A stretch of DNA of 64,000 bases, from assembly GCF_043557345.1 (NCBI RefSeq), contig NZ_JBIFFV010000003.1:186001-250000 (forward strand), written 5' to 3'. The translations under genes and the position numbers were made by a program. Of the stretch, positions 10,256-18,071 are shown piece by piece. The notes below the pieces were generated by a model. It ran no database searches, had not been told where the DNA came from, and was given only the letters and a program-made list of their open reading frames with translations. This stretch comes from Sulfitobacter sp043557345. GTDB lineage: Bacteria > Pseudomonadota > Alphaproteobacteria > Rhodobacterales > Rhodobacteraceae. Within the stretch, counting starts at the first letter, position 1. Every line of letters starts with the position of its first letter.

Positions 10256-10951
10256 GTGACCCAGGCAGCGCCCCCGCCAGAATCCAATTCCCTCCACTCC
10301 CGCGGCATGAAATTTCCCGACGATCCGGCAATCCTGCGCGGGCGGATCCGCAAGCTGTTGCGACAGAACGCCTATGAAGCGAAGGAAAGCGAAGCCGCGC
10401 TGCGCGTGGTCCGCGAAGGCGACAGGGTGATCGAATTGGGCGGCGGTATCGGCTATATGTCGACGCTGGTGGCCAGTAAACGCAATGTCGCCTCGGTCCA
10501 CTCCTTTGAGGCGAACCCGGACCTTATCCCCTATATCCGAAGGGTCCACGCGGCCAACGGCCTGTCCAACACCCATGTCGTCAACGCCATCCTCGGCCCC
10601 ACCCCCGGCAAAGCGGCGTTCTATGTGCGCGACCGCATTTTGTCGTCTTCCCTGACCCGTTTCAAAGACGAAGACCCACCTAAAACCCATCAGATCGACG
10701 TGCTCGACGCGGCCCAAGTCTTTGCCGACCTTACCCCGAGCGTCTTGATCTGCGATATCGAAGGTGCCGAAGTCGATCTGATCCCCACCATGCCGCTCGA
10801 CAGCCTCCGCGCCGCGATCATCGAATTGCACCCACAATGGATCGGCCCCGAGGGCGTCAACAAGGTCTTCACCGCCTTCATGCAGGCGGGCTTGGCCTAT
10901 TATCACCGCGGCTCGCACAACAAAGTCGTGGCTTTCCGCCGCAACTGGTAG
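10256..10951 (+). CDS. FkbM family methyltransferase
   Basis: A 231-residue SAM-dependent methyltransferase. Motif I is DRVIELGGGIGYMSTLVA (about 57-73), then an acidic residue at the end of strand 2 (HSFEANPDLIPYI) and motif SVLICDIEGAEVDLI, which is typical of FkbM proteins that O-methylate sugars, polyketides and surface glycans. It starts 3 bp after the fusion glycosyltransferase, so it is the last gene of the four-gene run. The first possible start is GTG at 10256; an ATG at 10307 (MKFPDD) is an alternative and the family core begins after both. Methylation of the same glycan that is sulfated is the simplest reading of the context. Confidence 0.85.
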   Translation: MTQAAPPPESNSLHSRGMKFPDDPAILRGRIRKLLRQNAYEAKESEAALRVVREGDRVIELGGGIGYMSTLVASKRNVASVHSFEANPDLIPYIRRVHAANGLSNTHVVNAILGPTPGKAAFYVRDRILSSSLTRFKDEDPPKTHQIDVLDAAQVFADLTPSVLICDIEGAEVDLIPTMPLDSLRAAIIELHPQWIGPEGVNKVFTAFMQAGLAYYHRGSHNKVVAFRRNW

Positions 10952-11081
10952 GCAGCGCCCCCGGAAAACCGTCACATTCTCTTCATTTTCTCACGGATTT
11001 TCCGCATTTTCGCCCTAATATCCGGCTAGACCCAGCTGAAACGGCGGATCTGCCCCGCCCCGACAAGCCCGAGGATGCCCG

Positions 11082-12041
11082 ATGCCGCGCGAGACGCCCA
11101 CAATCGAAAGCTCACTGGCCGATATGCCCAAACGCGAATGGCTGCGCGCGGTTGAAGCCGTGGCCGAAGAAGACGGCTATTTCCAATCTCTGGGCAAAAG
11201 CCACTTCTCCGCCTTCATCGAACGTGAGACGACGCTGCTCGTCACCTTCGAGACCTACCAAGGCATGCATGCCCTCTCCGACAAGGCGCAGCCCTTGGGC
11301 TGGGACATGGTGCGCAATCACGACTGGTCGCATCTATGCTTGGCCAGCGACGGCGACACATGGTTCCGCGCCGAAGAGGTCTATGCCTATTTCGACCGGC
11401 TGATCGACGACGGCTTCTTCGACGAATTCGATCAAGTGCTCTTCTATGGCGCTGGCCCCTGCGCCTATGCCGCCGCCGCCTATTCCGTCGCCGCCCCCGG
11501 CGCGGCTGTGGTGGCGATCCAACCGCAGGCCACGCTGAACCCGCGCATCACCGAATGGGATGACCGTTTCGCCGATATGCGCATCCTCGATTTCACCTCC
11601 CGCTATGGCTATGCGCCCGATATGCTCGACGCCGCCGAACGGGTCTTTGTCCTCTACGACCCGCGCGAGAGGCTCGACGCGATGCATGCGGCGCTCTTCA
11701 CCCGCGCCAATGTCACCAAATTGCGGATGCCCTTCATGGGCGATGCGCTGCAAACCGACCTGCTGGAGATCGACCAGCTCGACCCGCTGCTGCAAGCCGC
11801 CGCCGAAGGCACGCTGGACGCGGCCCGCTTCGCCGCCCTCTACCGCGCGCGGCGCGATTACCTGCCCTATCTGCGCAACCTCAGCCAAGCGATCAACACC
11901 CAAGGGCGCGAAAGGCTGCTCGAAGCGCTCTGCGCCAATGTTTCGGCCCGGATGAAGGCCCCCCGCTTTGCCCGCCGCCTCGAACGCATCCGCGCCAGAC
12001 GCAAGGCCCGCGTGTCCGAGGCCGCAACCGCCACCGGATAG
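11082..12041 (+). CDS. Conserved hypothetical, alpha/beta-hydrolase-like without the Ser
   Basis: A 319-residue soluble protein that I do not recognise with certainty; homologues in roseobacters carry, as I recall, the name phosphoadenosine phosphosulfate reductase, but no PAPS reductase signature is visible. The segment DQVLFYGAGPCAYAAAAYSV (about 117-136) followed by VVAIQPQATLNPRITEWD resembles the strand-elbow-helix of small alpha/beta hydrolases that carry GSSMGGY, with the Ser position replaced by Gly. Residues 285-311 are Arg-rich. It lies 130 bp after the FkbM gene on the same strand, so it could belong to the same glycan unit. Function unknown. Confidence 0.7.
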   Translation: MPRETPTIESSLADMPKREWLRAVEAVAEEDGYFQSLGKSHFSAFIERETTLLVTFETYQGMHALSDKAQPLGWDMVRNHDWSHLCLASDGDTWFRAEEVYAYFDRLIDDGFFDEFDQVLFYGAGPCAYAAAAYSVAAPGAAVVAIQPQATLNPRITEWDDRFADMRILDFTSRYGYAPDMLDAAERVFVLYDPRERLDAMHAALFTRANVTKLRMPFMGDALQTDLLEIDQLDPLLQAAAEGTLDAARFAALYRARRDYLPYLRNLSQAINTQGRERLLEALCANVSARMKAPRFARRLERIRARRKARVSEAATATG

Positions 12042-12087
12042 GTTTTCAATCTGGCGCGCCGCCCCGCTCTGTGCTAGCTCCGCGCCC

Positions 12088-13119
12088 ATGACACAAAGCC
12101 TCACGATCCGCCGTCCCGATGACTGGCACCTGCACCTGCGCGACGGCGACATGCTGCGCGCCGTGGTCCCGCACAGCGCCCGCGACTTCGCCCGCGCCAT
12201 CATCATGCCCAATCTCGTGCCCCCCGTGGTGACAGGCGCCCAGGCCGCCGCCTACCGCGACCGGATCATGGCCGCGCTGCCCGAAGGCGCCGATTTCACC
12301 CCCCTGATGACCCTCTACCTGACCGAGGAGACGGACCCCGACGATGTCGCCCGCGCCCATGCCGAAGGGTTGATCCACGCCGTCAAACTCTACCCCGCAG
12401 GTGCCACGACCAACTCTGCCAGCGGCGTGTCGAACTTCGACAATGTCGCCCCGGTGCTCGACCGCATGGCCGAAATCGGCCTGCCCCTTTGCACCCACGG
12501 CGAGGTTACCGACAGCGAGGTCGACATCTTCGACCGCGAAGCCGTCTTCATCGACCGTGTGCTCGACCCAATCCGCCGCGCCCACCCCGCGCTGCGCGTG
12601 ATTATGGAACATATCACCACCGCCGAGGCCGCCGACTACGTGCGCAGCAACGACAGCGGTCTTGCCGCCACGATCACCACGCACCATCTGGTGATCAACC
12701 GCAACCACATCCTCGCCGGTGGCATCCGCCCACATTATTACTGCCTGCCAGTCGCCAAACGCGAGACCCACCGCCGCGCATTGCGCCAAGCGGCCACCTC
12801 CGGCGATCCGCGCTTCTTCCTCGGCACCGATAGCGCGCCCCATACCGATGGCGCGAAACTGCAACCCTGCGGCTGCGCCGGCTGCTTCACCGCGCCCAAC
12901 ACACTGTCGATCCTCGCTCAGGTGTTCGAAGAAGACGGCGCGCTCGACAAGCTCGAAGCCTTCACCTCGCTCAACGGCCCCGCCTTCTACGGCCTGCCGC
13001 CGAACGAGGCACAGATCACCCTGCGCCGCGAAGCGCCCCACCACCCCAGCAGCATCGACACGCCCGACGGGCCGGTCACGGTCTTCGACCCCGGTTTCGA
13101 TCTGCACTGGACCACCTGA
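12088..13119 (+). CDS. pyrC: Dihydroorotase
   Basis: It closes carbamoyl-aspartate to dihydroorotate in pyrimidine synthesis. The protein is 343 residues, the usual length of the PyrC (type II) class. Metal ligands are visible in DDWHLHLRDGD (His14, His16), the carboxylated Lys in HAVKLYPAGATTNS (Lys100), CTHGEV and TTHHLVINRNH, and the Asp in FLGTDSAPH. The start is the ATG at 12088; an in-frame upstream reading overlaps the preceding gene. pyrE follows 56 bp later on the same strand, so the two are probably co-expressed. Confidence 0.96.
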   Translation: MTQSLTIRRPDDWHLHLRDGDMLRAVVPHSARDFARAIIMPNLVPPVVTGAQAAAYRDRIMAALPEGADFTPLMTLYLTEETDPDDVARAHAEGLIHAVKLYPAGATTNSASGVSNFDNVAPVLDRMAEIGLPLCTHGEVTDSEVDIFDREAVFIDRVLDPIRRAHPALRVIMEHITTAEAADYVRSNDSGLAATITTHHLVINRNHILAGGIRPHYYCLPVAKRETHRRALRQAATSGDPRFFLGTDSAPHTDGAKLQPCGCAGCFTAPNTLSILAQVFEEDGALDKLEAFTSLNGPAFYGLPPNEAQITLRREAPHHPSSIDTPDGPVTVFDPGFDLHWTT

Positions 13120-13120
13120 T

Positions 13121-13141
13121 CTTCATCCTTTCTTAAATACC
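13121..13141 (+). repeat. Short intergenic motif, copy 1
   Basis: Begins CTTCATCCTT and ends AAATACC, lying directly after the pyrC stop and before pyrE. An almost identical string (18 of 21 positions) occurs at 41971-41991 after another short gene. It is AT-rich against a GC-rich background. Role unknown. Confidence 0.5.
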
Positions 13142-13175
13142 GCTCCGACCTTTCCCCCGCCCAAGGACGCCTGCC

Positions 13176-13853
13176 ATGATCCCCACCAGCCACCCAAGCC
13201 CCCAAGAAATGGCCCGCCTCACCGCGCGCATGCTGCTGGAGATCGGCGCGGTACATTTCAACGCGGATGAGCCCTTCACACTGGCGTCGGGCCTGCCATC
13301 GCCCACCTATATCGACTGCCGCAAACTGATCTCCCACCCGCGGATCCGCGCGACGCTGATGGATTTCCTCACCGTCACCGTCATGCGTGACGCGGGCTTT
13401 GAGGCGTTCGACAATATCGCCGGGGGCGAGACGGCAGGCATCCCCTTTGCGGCCATGGTTGCCGAACGGATGGCGCTGCCAATGACCTATGTGCGCAAAA
13501 AGCCGAAAGGCTACGGCCGCAACGCGCGGATCGAAGGTGAGATGACGCCCGGCCAACGCGTGTTGCTGGTCGAAGACCTGACCACCGATGGCGGCTCCAA
13601 ACTCAGCTTCGTCGACGCGATTCGCGAAACCGGGGCGAGTTGCGCCCACACGGCGGTGATCTTTCACTATGGCATCTTCCCCCAGACCGAAAAGACCCTT
13701 GGCGACCATGGCGTTACGCTTCATGCGCTTTGCACATGGTGGGACGTGCTGGCCGAGGCCCGCGCTCAAGGGGCCTTTGACGCGGGCACGCTGAGCGAGG
13801 TTGAAACCTTCCTGAATGCCCCGCGCGACTGGCAGGAATCCCGCAAAGGTTAA
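13176..13853 (+). CDS. pyrE: Orotate phosphoribosyltransferase
   Basis: It joins orotate and PRPP to give OMP. The protein is 225 residues, with the PRPP-binding signature VLLVEDLTTDGGS at about 129-141, the FTLASGLPSPTYIDCRK substrate segment (34-50) and the flexible catalytic loop RKKPKGYG (107-114). A strong intrinsic terminator follows 27 bp past the stop, so the pyrC-pyrE unit ends here. The start at 13176 keeps the conserved N-terminal helix; a second Met at residue 12 is possible but less likely. Confidence 0.95.
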   Translation: MIPTSHPSPQEMARLTARMLLEIGAVHFNADEPFTLASGLPSPTYIDCRKLISHPRIRATLMDFLTVTVMRDAGFEAFDNIAGGETAGIPFAAMVAERMALPMTYVRKKPKGYGRNARIEGEMTPGQRVLLVEDLTTDGGSKLSFVDAIRETGASCAHTAVIFHYGIFPQTEKTLGDHGVTLHALCTWWDVLAEARAQGAFDAGTLSEVETFLNAPRDWQESRKG

Positions 13854-13880
13854 CCGAATTTCCGCAAGATGTTGACCGAA

Positions 13881-13916
13881 GGCCCCACCACAAGGCAAAA
13901 TGTGGTGGGGCCTTTT
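13881..13916 (+). terminator. Intrinsic terminator after pyrE
   Basis: A perfect 12-bp stem (GGCCCCACCACA at 13881-13892 and its complement at 13901-13912), an 8-base loop, then TTTT. Confidence 0.92.
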
Positions 13917-14003
13917 GTCGGTAAAGATATCCACAAAAGATACAATTTGCGCCGGGCGAACCCACTGGCTATGAGGTCCACCTGGGTAGAAATGGGTGAG
14001 GTC

Positions 14004-15503
14004 ATGAACGAGATTACATCGCTGAACGCGAACCAATTGGCCGTGCAGGCACCGGAATCGATGCCGCATTCGATCGAGGCCGAACAGCAGCTTTTGGGCG
14101 CGATCCTGACCAACAATGACGTCTACGACCGCGTGGCATCCGTCATTGGCCCCAAACATTTTTACGAGCCGGTTCACGCCCGCATCTTTGATATCGCAGC
14201 CCAGCGGATCGCCAAGAACAACCTCGCCTCCCCGGTTACGCTCAAAGCCTTTATGGAGGACGACGAGGGGCTGAAGGAGTTGGGCGGCCCAGCCTATCTC
14301 GCCCGCCTCGCCGGTGCGGCGATCAGCGCCTTCGCCGTGCGCGACTACGCGCAGATGATCTATGACCTCGCCGTGCGCCGTGATCTCATCCAACTGGGCC
14401 GCGACATCTCGGCCAAGGCAGCACAGGTCGATGTCTCTTCCGAGCCACGCGAGCAGATCGTCGAGGCCGAGCAGGAGCTTTACAAGCTGGCCGAACAGGG
14501 TCAGGTGGAAAGCGGTTTCCAGTCCTTCCTCAAGGCCGTCACGGATGCGGTCAACGTGGCCAATGCCGCCTACCAGCGGGATGGCGGCCTCTCGGGCGTC
14601 TCCACCGGGCTGATCGACATGGACAAGAAACTGGGCGGTCTGCACCGCTCTGACCTTCTGATCCTCGCCGGGCGTCCTTCGATGGGTAAGACATCGCTCG
14701 CGACAAACATCGCTTTTAACGTGGCCAAGGCCTATAAGCGCGGGATGAAGCCCGACGGCACCGAGGGCGCCATCGACGGCGGCGTCGTGGGCTTTTACAG
14801 CCTCGAGATGAGCGCCGAGCAGCTTGCCTCGCGGATCCTGTCGGAAGCCGCCGAGATTCCCAGCCACCAGATCCGCTCGGGCGACATGACCGAGGCCGAG
14901 TTCCGCCGTTTTGTTGATGCCGCCAAGGCGCTCGAAGCCTGCCCGCTCTTTATCGACGACACGCCCGCCCTGCCGATCAGCCAACTTGCCGCGCGCGCAC
15001 GGCGGCTGAAACGGACCCACGGGCTCGACGTGCTGATCATCGACTATTTGCAGCTGGTGCGCGGCACCGGCAAATCCGAAAACCGGGTGAACGAGATTTC
15101 CGAGATCACCATGGGTCTCAAAGCCATCGCCAAGGAACTCGACATCCCGGTGATCGCCCTGTCCCAGCTCTCGCGTCAGGTGGAAAGCCGGGACGATAAA
15201 CGCCCGCAGCTTTCGGACCTCCGGGAATCCGGCTCGATCGAACAGGACGCTGATGTGGTGATGTTCGTGTACCGTGAGGAATACTACAAGGAACGCGAAA
15301 AGCCCGGCGATCACGAGCTCGACAAGATGGCGGTCTGGCAAGAAGAGATGGAGCGCCTGCACGGCCGCGCCGAAGTGGTGATCGGCAAGCAGCGTCACGG
15401 CCCCATCGGCACGGTGGATCTCAGCTTCGAGGGCAAGTTCACCCGCTTCGGGAACCTCGTGCAGCCTTGGCAGCAGGGTGGCGGGGACGATCAGGAATTC
15501 TGA
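14004..15503 (+). CDS. dnaB: Replicative DNA helicase DnaB
   Basis: The hexameric helicase that unwinds DNA at the replication fork. The protein is 499 residues: an N-terminal helical domain (PHSIEAEQQLLGAIL from residue 21), a linker, then the RecA-like ATPase with Walker A GRPSMGKTS (223-231), a Walker B region VLIIDYLQLV and DnaB motif RGTGKSENRVNEISEITMGLK. No intein interrupts it, although DnaB is a common intein site. I chose the ATG at 14004 after GGGTGAGG; another ATG at 13992 would add four residues. The gene has its own promoter region after the pyrE terminator and is followed by a repeat-filled gap. Confidence 0.96.
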   Translation: MNEITSLNANQLAVQAPESMPHSIEAEQQLLGAILTNNDVYDRVASVIGPKHFYEPVHARIFDIAAQRIAKNNLASPVTLKAFMEDDEGLKELGGPAYLARLAGAAISAFAVRDYAQMIYDLAVRRDLIQLGRDISAKAAQVDVSSEPREQIVEAEQELYKLAEQGQVESGFQSFLKAVTDAVNVANAAYQRDGGLSGVSTGLIDMDKKLGGLHRSDLLILAGRPSMGKTSLATNIAFNVAKAYKRGMKPDGTEGAIDGGVVGFYSLEMSAEQLASRILSEAAEIPSHQIRSGDMTEAEFRRFVDAAKALEACPLFIDDTPALPISQLAARARRLKRTHGLDVLIIDYLQLVRGTGKSENRVNEISEITMGLKAIAKELDIPVIALSQLSRQVESRDDKRPQLSDLRESGSIEQDADVVMFVYREEYYKEREKPGDHELDKMAVWQEEMERLHGRAEVVIGKQRHGPIGTVDLSFEGKFTRFGNLVQPWQQGGGDDQEF

Positions 15504-15551
15504 GGGCCGAGGGCCTTCCGTTTCTCCTGAGCAGCGATCCTAAAGAACTTA

Positions 15552-15712
15552 GGGCCATCGCCTGCCCGCGGGTGGGCGATCCCCGGTGGCCTCGTGCCAC
15601 TTTATGGTTCAGTTAAGATATGCGTTCCGCGAGGTACCAGCCAACCTCACCAAATCGCCTACCCGTCCGGGCGGGCAGGCGATGGCCCGGCGCCTACGGC
15701 TTGTTCCGGGCC
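15552..15712. repeat. Palindrome-ended intergenic repeat, copy 1
   Basis: The gap 15504-16092 between dnaB and the DsrE-like gene has no credible ORF and holds two related units. Unit 1 opens with a G-U tolerant palindrome (15557-15580: ATCGCC, CCCGCGGG at the centre, GGCGAT) and closes with a second hairpin (15654-15682: ATCGCCTACCCG paired with CGGGCAGGCGAT), followed by GGCCCGGCGCCTACGGCTTG and TCCGGGCC. The layout of two palindromic ends around an unrelated-looking core suggests a decayed miniature element. Confidence 0.65.
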
Positions 15713-15739
15713 TGGTGGCAATACTGGCCGAAGGGCCAC

Positions 15740-15942
15740 CGTCTGCCCGCGGGTCGGCGATGCGACAGAGGTTCGATGCCCCTTTTATAGCTCAACCGTG
15801 ACCTGTGTTCAGCGCAGTCGCGCCAAGCCCCACCAATCGCCTACCCGGTCGCACCAAAGGTGCGCCAATGAAAACCGGCACGCCTTCGGCGTGACGGAGC
15901 GGGCAGGCGATGGCCCGGCGCCTGCGGCTTGATTCCGGGCCC
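15740..15942. repeat. Palindrome-ended intergenic repeat, copy 2
   Basis: The second unit repeats the order of the first: CTGCCCGCGGGTCGGCGAT (15743-15761), a diverged core sharing TTTAT and CCACCA blocks, then ATCGCCTACCCG (15836-15847), and the end GGGCAGGCGATGGCCCGGCG (15901-15920) with TGCGGCTTG and TCCGGGCC. The closing hairpin is split by about 45 bp containing two small hairpins of its own (GCACC-AAA-GGTGC at 15851-15863 and CACGCC-TTC-GGCGTG at about 15879-15893), as if a smaller element had inserted. Confidence 0.65.
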
Positions 15943-16092
15943 GGAGCAGCTCTGGCCCAAGGAGAGCGCGCCTAAGTCACCCGTCAAAACATCATATGCG
16001 AATAAATGATTTGGAATGTGCCGGGCCGCTGCTAGGCTGATCCCGTCCCGGCCCCGCACCCCGTGGGGCGGGCAGCAACAGGGAGCCATCAC

Positions 16093-16518
16093 ATGACAAA
16101 TCTGATCCGCGCCATCTGCATCCTTCTGGCCAGCAGCCTCGCCTTCGCCCTTCAAGCCGAGGAGACCGAGCGCTATGGCAAGCAGAAGGTCGTCTACCAC
16201 ATCAACTACGACGGCGGCGAGGCCTCCAAGGCGCACCTCGGGGCCATGCGCAACATCCAGAACCACATCAATGCTGTCGGTGCCGAGAACATCGACATCA
16301 AGGTCGTGCTGCACGGCAACGGTCTGAGCCTTCTGGCCGACACCAAGGGCAACGAAAAGATGCAGACCACCGTCTCCTCGCTGAAGGGCCAGAACGTCGC
16401 CTTCCATGTCTGCGAGAACACCCTGCGCGGCCGCAAGATCAGCTACGAGAACGATCTCTACGATGTCTGGCAGGAGGATATCGTCCCCTCAGGCGTCGCC
16501 GAACTCTCGCGGCTGTAA
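16093..16518 (+). CDS. DsrE family periplasmic protein, early stop at the C-terminus
   Basis: A 141-residue protein with a signal peptide (MTNLIRAICILLASSLAFAL, probable cut after ALQA) and a DsrE/DsrF-like fold: KVVYHINYDGGE, IDIKVVLHGNGLSLL and VAFHVCENTLRGR with a conserved Cys. DsrE-like proteins handle sulfur or act as small periplasmic accessory proteins; this branch has no assigned job. The reading stops at TAA (16516-16518), but the frame continues for nine more sense codons, QMGYTYIKP, to a TGA at 16546-16548. That tail looks like the normal family C-terminus, so CAA to TAA is the likely mutation. The start is the ATG after CAGGGAGCC. Confidence 0.78.
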   Translation: MTNLIRAICILLASSLAFALQAEETERYGKQKVVYHINYDGGEASKAHLGAMRNIQNHINAVGAENIDIKVVLHGNGLSLLADTKGNEKMQTTVSSLKGQNVAFHVCENTLRGRKISYENDLYDVWQEDIVPSGVAELSRL

Positions 16519-16620
16519 CAGATGGGTTATACCTATATCAAGCCCTGAGCCACGTCGCCCGGGGGGCGGCCCCGGGCGGTTCGGTCCGACGCGAGGCCCT
16601 CGGACAGTTCCAGTTCAGGA

Positions 16621-16656
16621 GGGCAGAAAAGAGAGGCCCGGCATTTACACCGGGCC
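16621..16656 (-). terminator. Probable terminator of the secreted hydrolase gene
   Basis: On the minus strand a 7-bp GC stem (16635-16641 with 16650-16656, loop of 8) is followed by a T-rich tail (TCTCTTTTCT). It lies 8 bp past the hydrolase stop. Confidence 0.6.
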
Positions 16657-16663
16657 ACCGGCC

Positions 16664-17983
16664 TTACTCGGAGGCCGGTTTCACCTCATACATCAGCCCC
16701 TTCGCCGTCCCTTCCGGGAACCCCTTCCAGTAGCTGTGGTCTTCCTTCTCGGTTCCGTCCTCCTCGACCGACCAGACGCCGTCGTTTGAGTTCTCCACCA
16801 GGTCCAAATACGCAGCCTTCGCCGCCTCACCCTTCAAATGACTGTCCATCCAAGCGGTCACGAAATGCTGCGCGATATTGTTCATCCGCGCCGTGTCCCA
16901 GACCGCGTCGGTGTAATGCTCCGAGATATTGAAGCCCTTGTCTTCGCTGAAGTAATAGGCCTCCTCCGGCGCAGGCATCGGGGCGCCCGCGTTATGGCCC
17001 GCGTTCATGTAGGTCAGCAGCGCGCGGTCCACGTTCGAGGTGTTCTCCCAGATCGCGCGGATGCCGTTCTCATAAAGCGAGACATCATCCTGCGAGCCTG
17101 CGATGAAGAGCATCGGGATCTGCACGCCGGCCAGACCTTCGGCATCCCAGAAGCCACGGTTCATCCCCCAGGGGCCGAAGGCCACGGCGGTCTTGATGCG
17201 CGGATCGGGCAACGCGTCATGGGTCTCGGAGCCCGCCTGATGGATCCCGAGCGTGCCATGCGGCCCGCCCCAGGTGTAGCCGACCGACGCCTCGGTCACC
17301 CCGCCCCCGGCGGTGATGATCGCGCCGTAGCCGCCCATGGAATAGCCGATCAGACCGGTGTTCTCGGCGTCATAAAGCCCCGCGAAATCGCCCCCCTCGG
17401 CGGCCTTCTGCGCCATCTGCTCCAGCACGAAAAGCTGGTCCAGCGAGCGGTTCACCAGTGTCGAGCCAAAGGCCGCCTGCGTGCGGTAGGTGCTGTCGGT
17501 ATGGTCGATGGAGGCCACGACATAGCCCTTGGAGGCGAGGTTCTCGGCCAGATGCGACAGCAGATACCGGTTGCCCGGATAGCCGTGGCTGATCAGCACC
17601 AGCGGGAAGGTCTTGCCCGTCGCCGGATCGACATCGCGCATCGCCTGCCCCTCCAACGTCACCTCGGTGGTGCCATCGCGCAGGAAGGCTTTGAAGGCGG
17701 TCTCGCCCTCCGCCCCTTCGGCGGCAGGGTAATACATCTCGACCGTCAGCGGCCGGTCATAGCGCGGCATCTCCTCGGGTTTGTCGGCGGCGGGGTCGAT
17801 GGCGAGGATGTCGATCTGGTCGGGGTTGACCATCTCCAGCGTGCGCACGCCGACGGCGTGATCACCGTAGGCCGCAAGCTCGGGCGCGCCCGGCAATTGT
17901 GTGTCGATCCGGTTCTCCGCCTGCGCCGCCCCGGCAGCCAAGCCCGATGCGACGAGCGCTGTGGTCATCAAATGGTGCTTCAT
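16664..17983 (-). CDS. Secreted alpha/beta hydrolase (PAF-acetylhydrolase/dienelactone hydrolase-like)
   Basis: A 439-residue exported enzyme. Residues 1-22 form a signal peptide ending AAQA. The catalytic domain shows the oxyanion region VLISHGYPGNRYLLSHLAE (about 129-147), the nucleophile elbow GYSMGG (213-218, Ser215), an acid in AGSQDD (about 302) and His in NAGHNAG (about 330). The sequence is closest in style to platelet-activating-factor acetylhydrolase and cutinase-like esterases; the substrate is unknown, probably an ester met in the periplasm or outside. It stands alone between a convergent DsrE-like gene and a co-directional hydroxylase gene. All triad residues appear present. Confidence 0.82.
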   Translation of the reverse strand: MKHHLMTTALVASGLAAGAAQAENRIDTQLPGAPELAAYGDHAVGVRTLEMVNPDQIDILAIDPAADKPEEMPRYDRPLTVEMYYPAAEGAEGETAFKAFLRDGTTEVTLEGQAMRDVDPATGKTFPLVLISHGYPGNRYLLSHLAENLASKGYVVASIDHTDSTYRTQAAFGSTLVNRSLDQLFVLEQMAQKAAEGGDFAGLYDAENTGLIGYSMGGYGAIITAGGGVTEASVGYTWGGPHGTLGIHQAGSETHDALPDPRIKTAVAFGPWGMNRGFWDAEGLAGVQIPMLFIAGSQDDVSLYENGIRAIWENTSNVDRALLTYMNAGHNAGAPMPAPEEAYYFSEDKGFNISEHYTDAVWDTARMNNIAQHFVTAWMDSHLKGEAAKAAYLDLVENSNDGVWSVEEDGTEKEDHSYWKGFPEGTAKGLMYEVKPASE

Positions 17984-18071
17984 CTCTCTCTCCCTTTATA
18001 TTTGGGAGCAGAGTAAGCGGCGCGCGACACCACGCAACCCCTGGCGCCGTGACGTTACGGAAGTTTCACAT

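Noticed and set aside
15594..15932. Short frames inside the repeat region after dnaB
   Set aside because: They have no ribosome site and only reflect the palindromic repeats.
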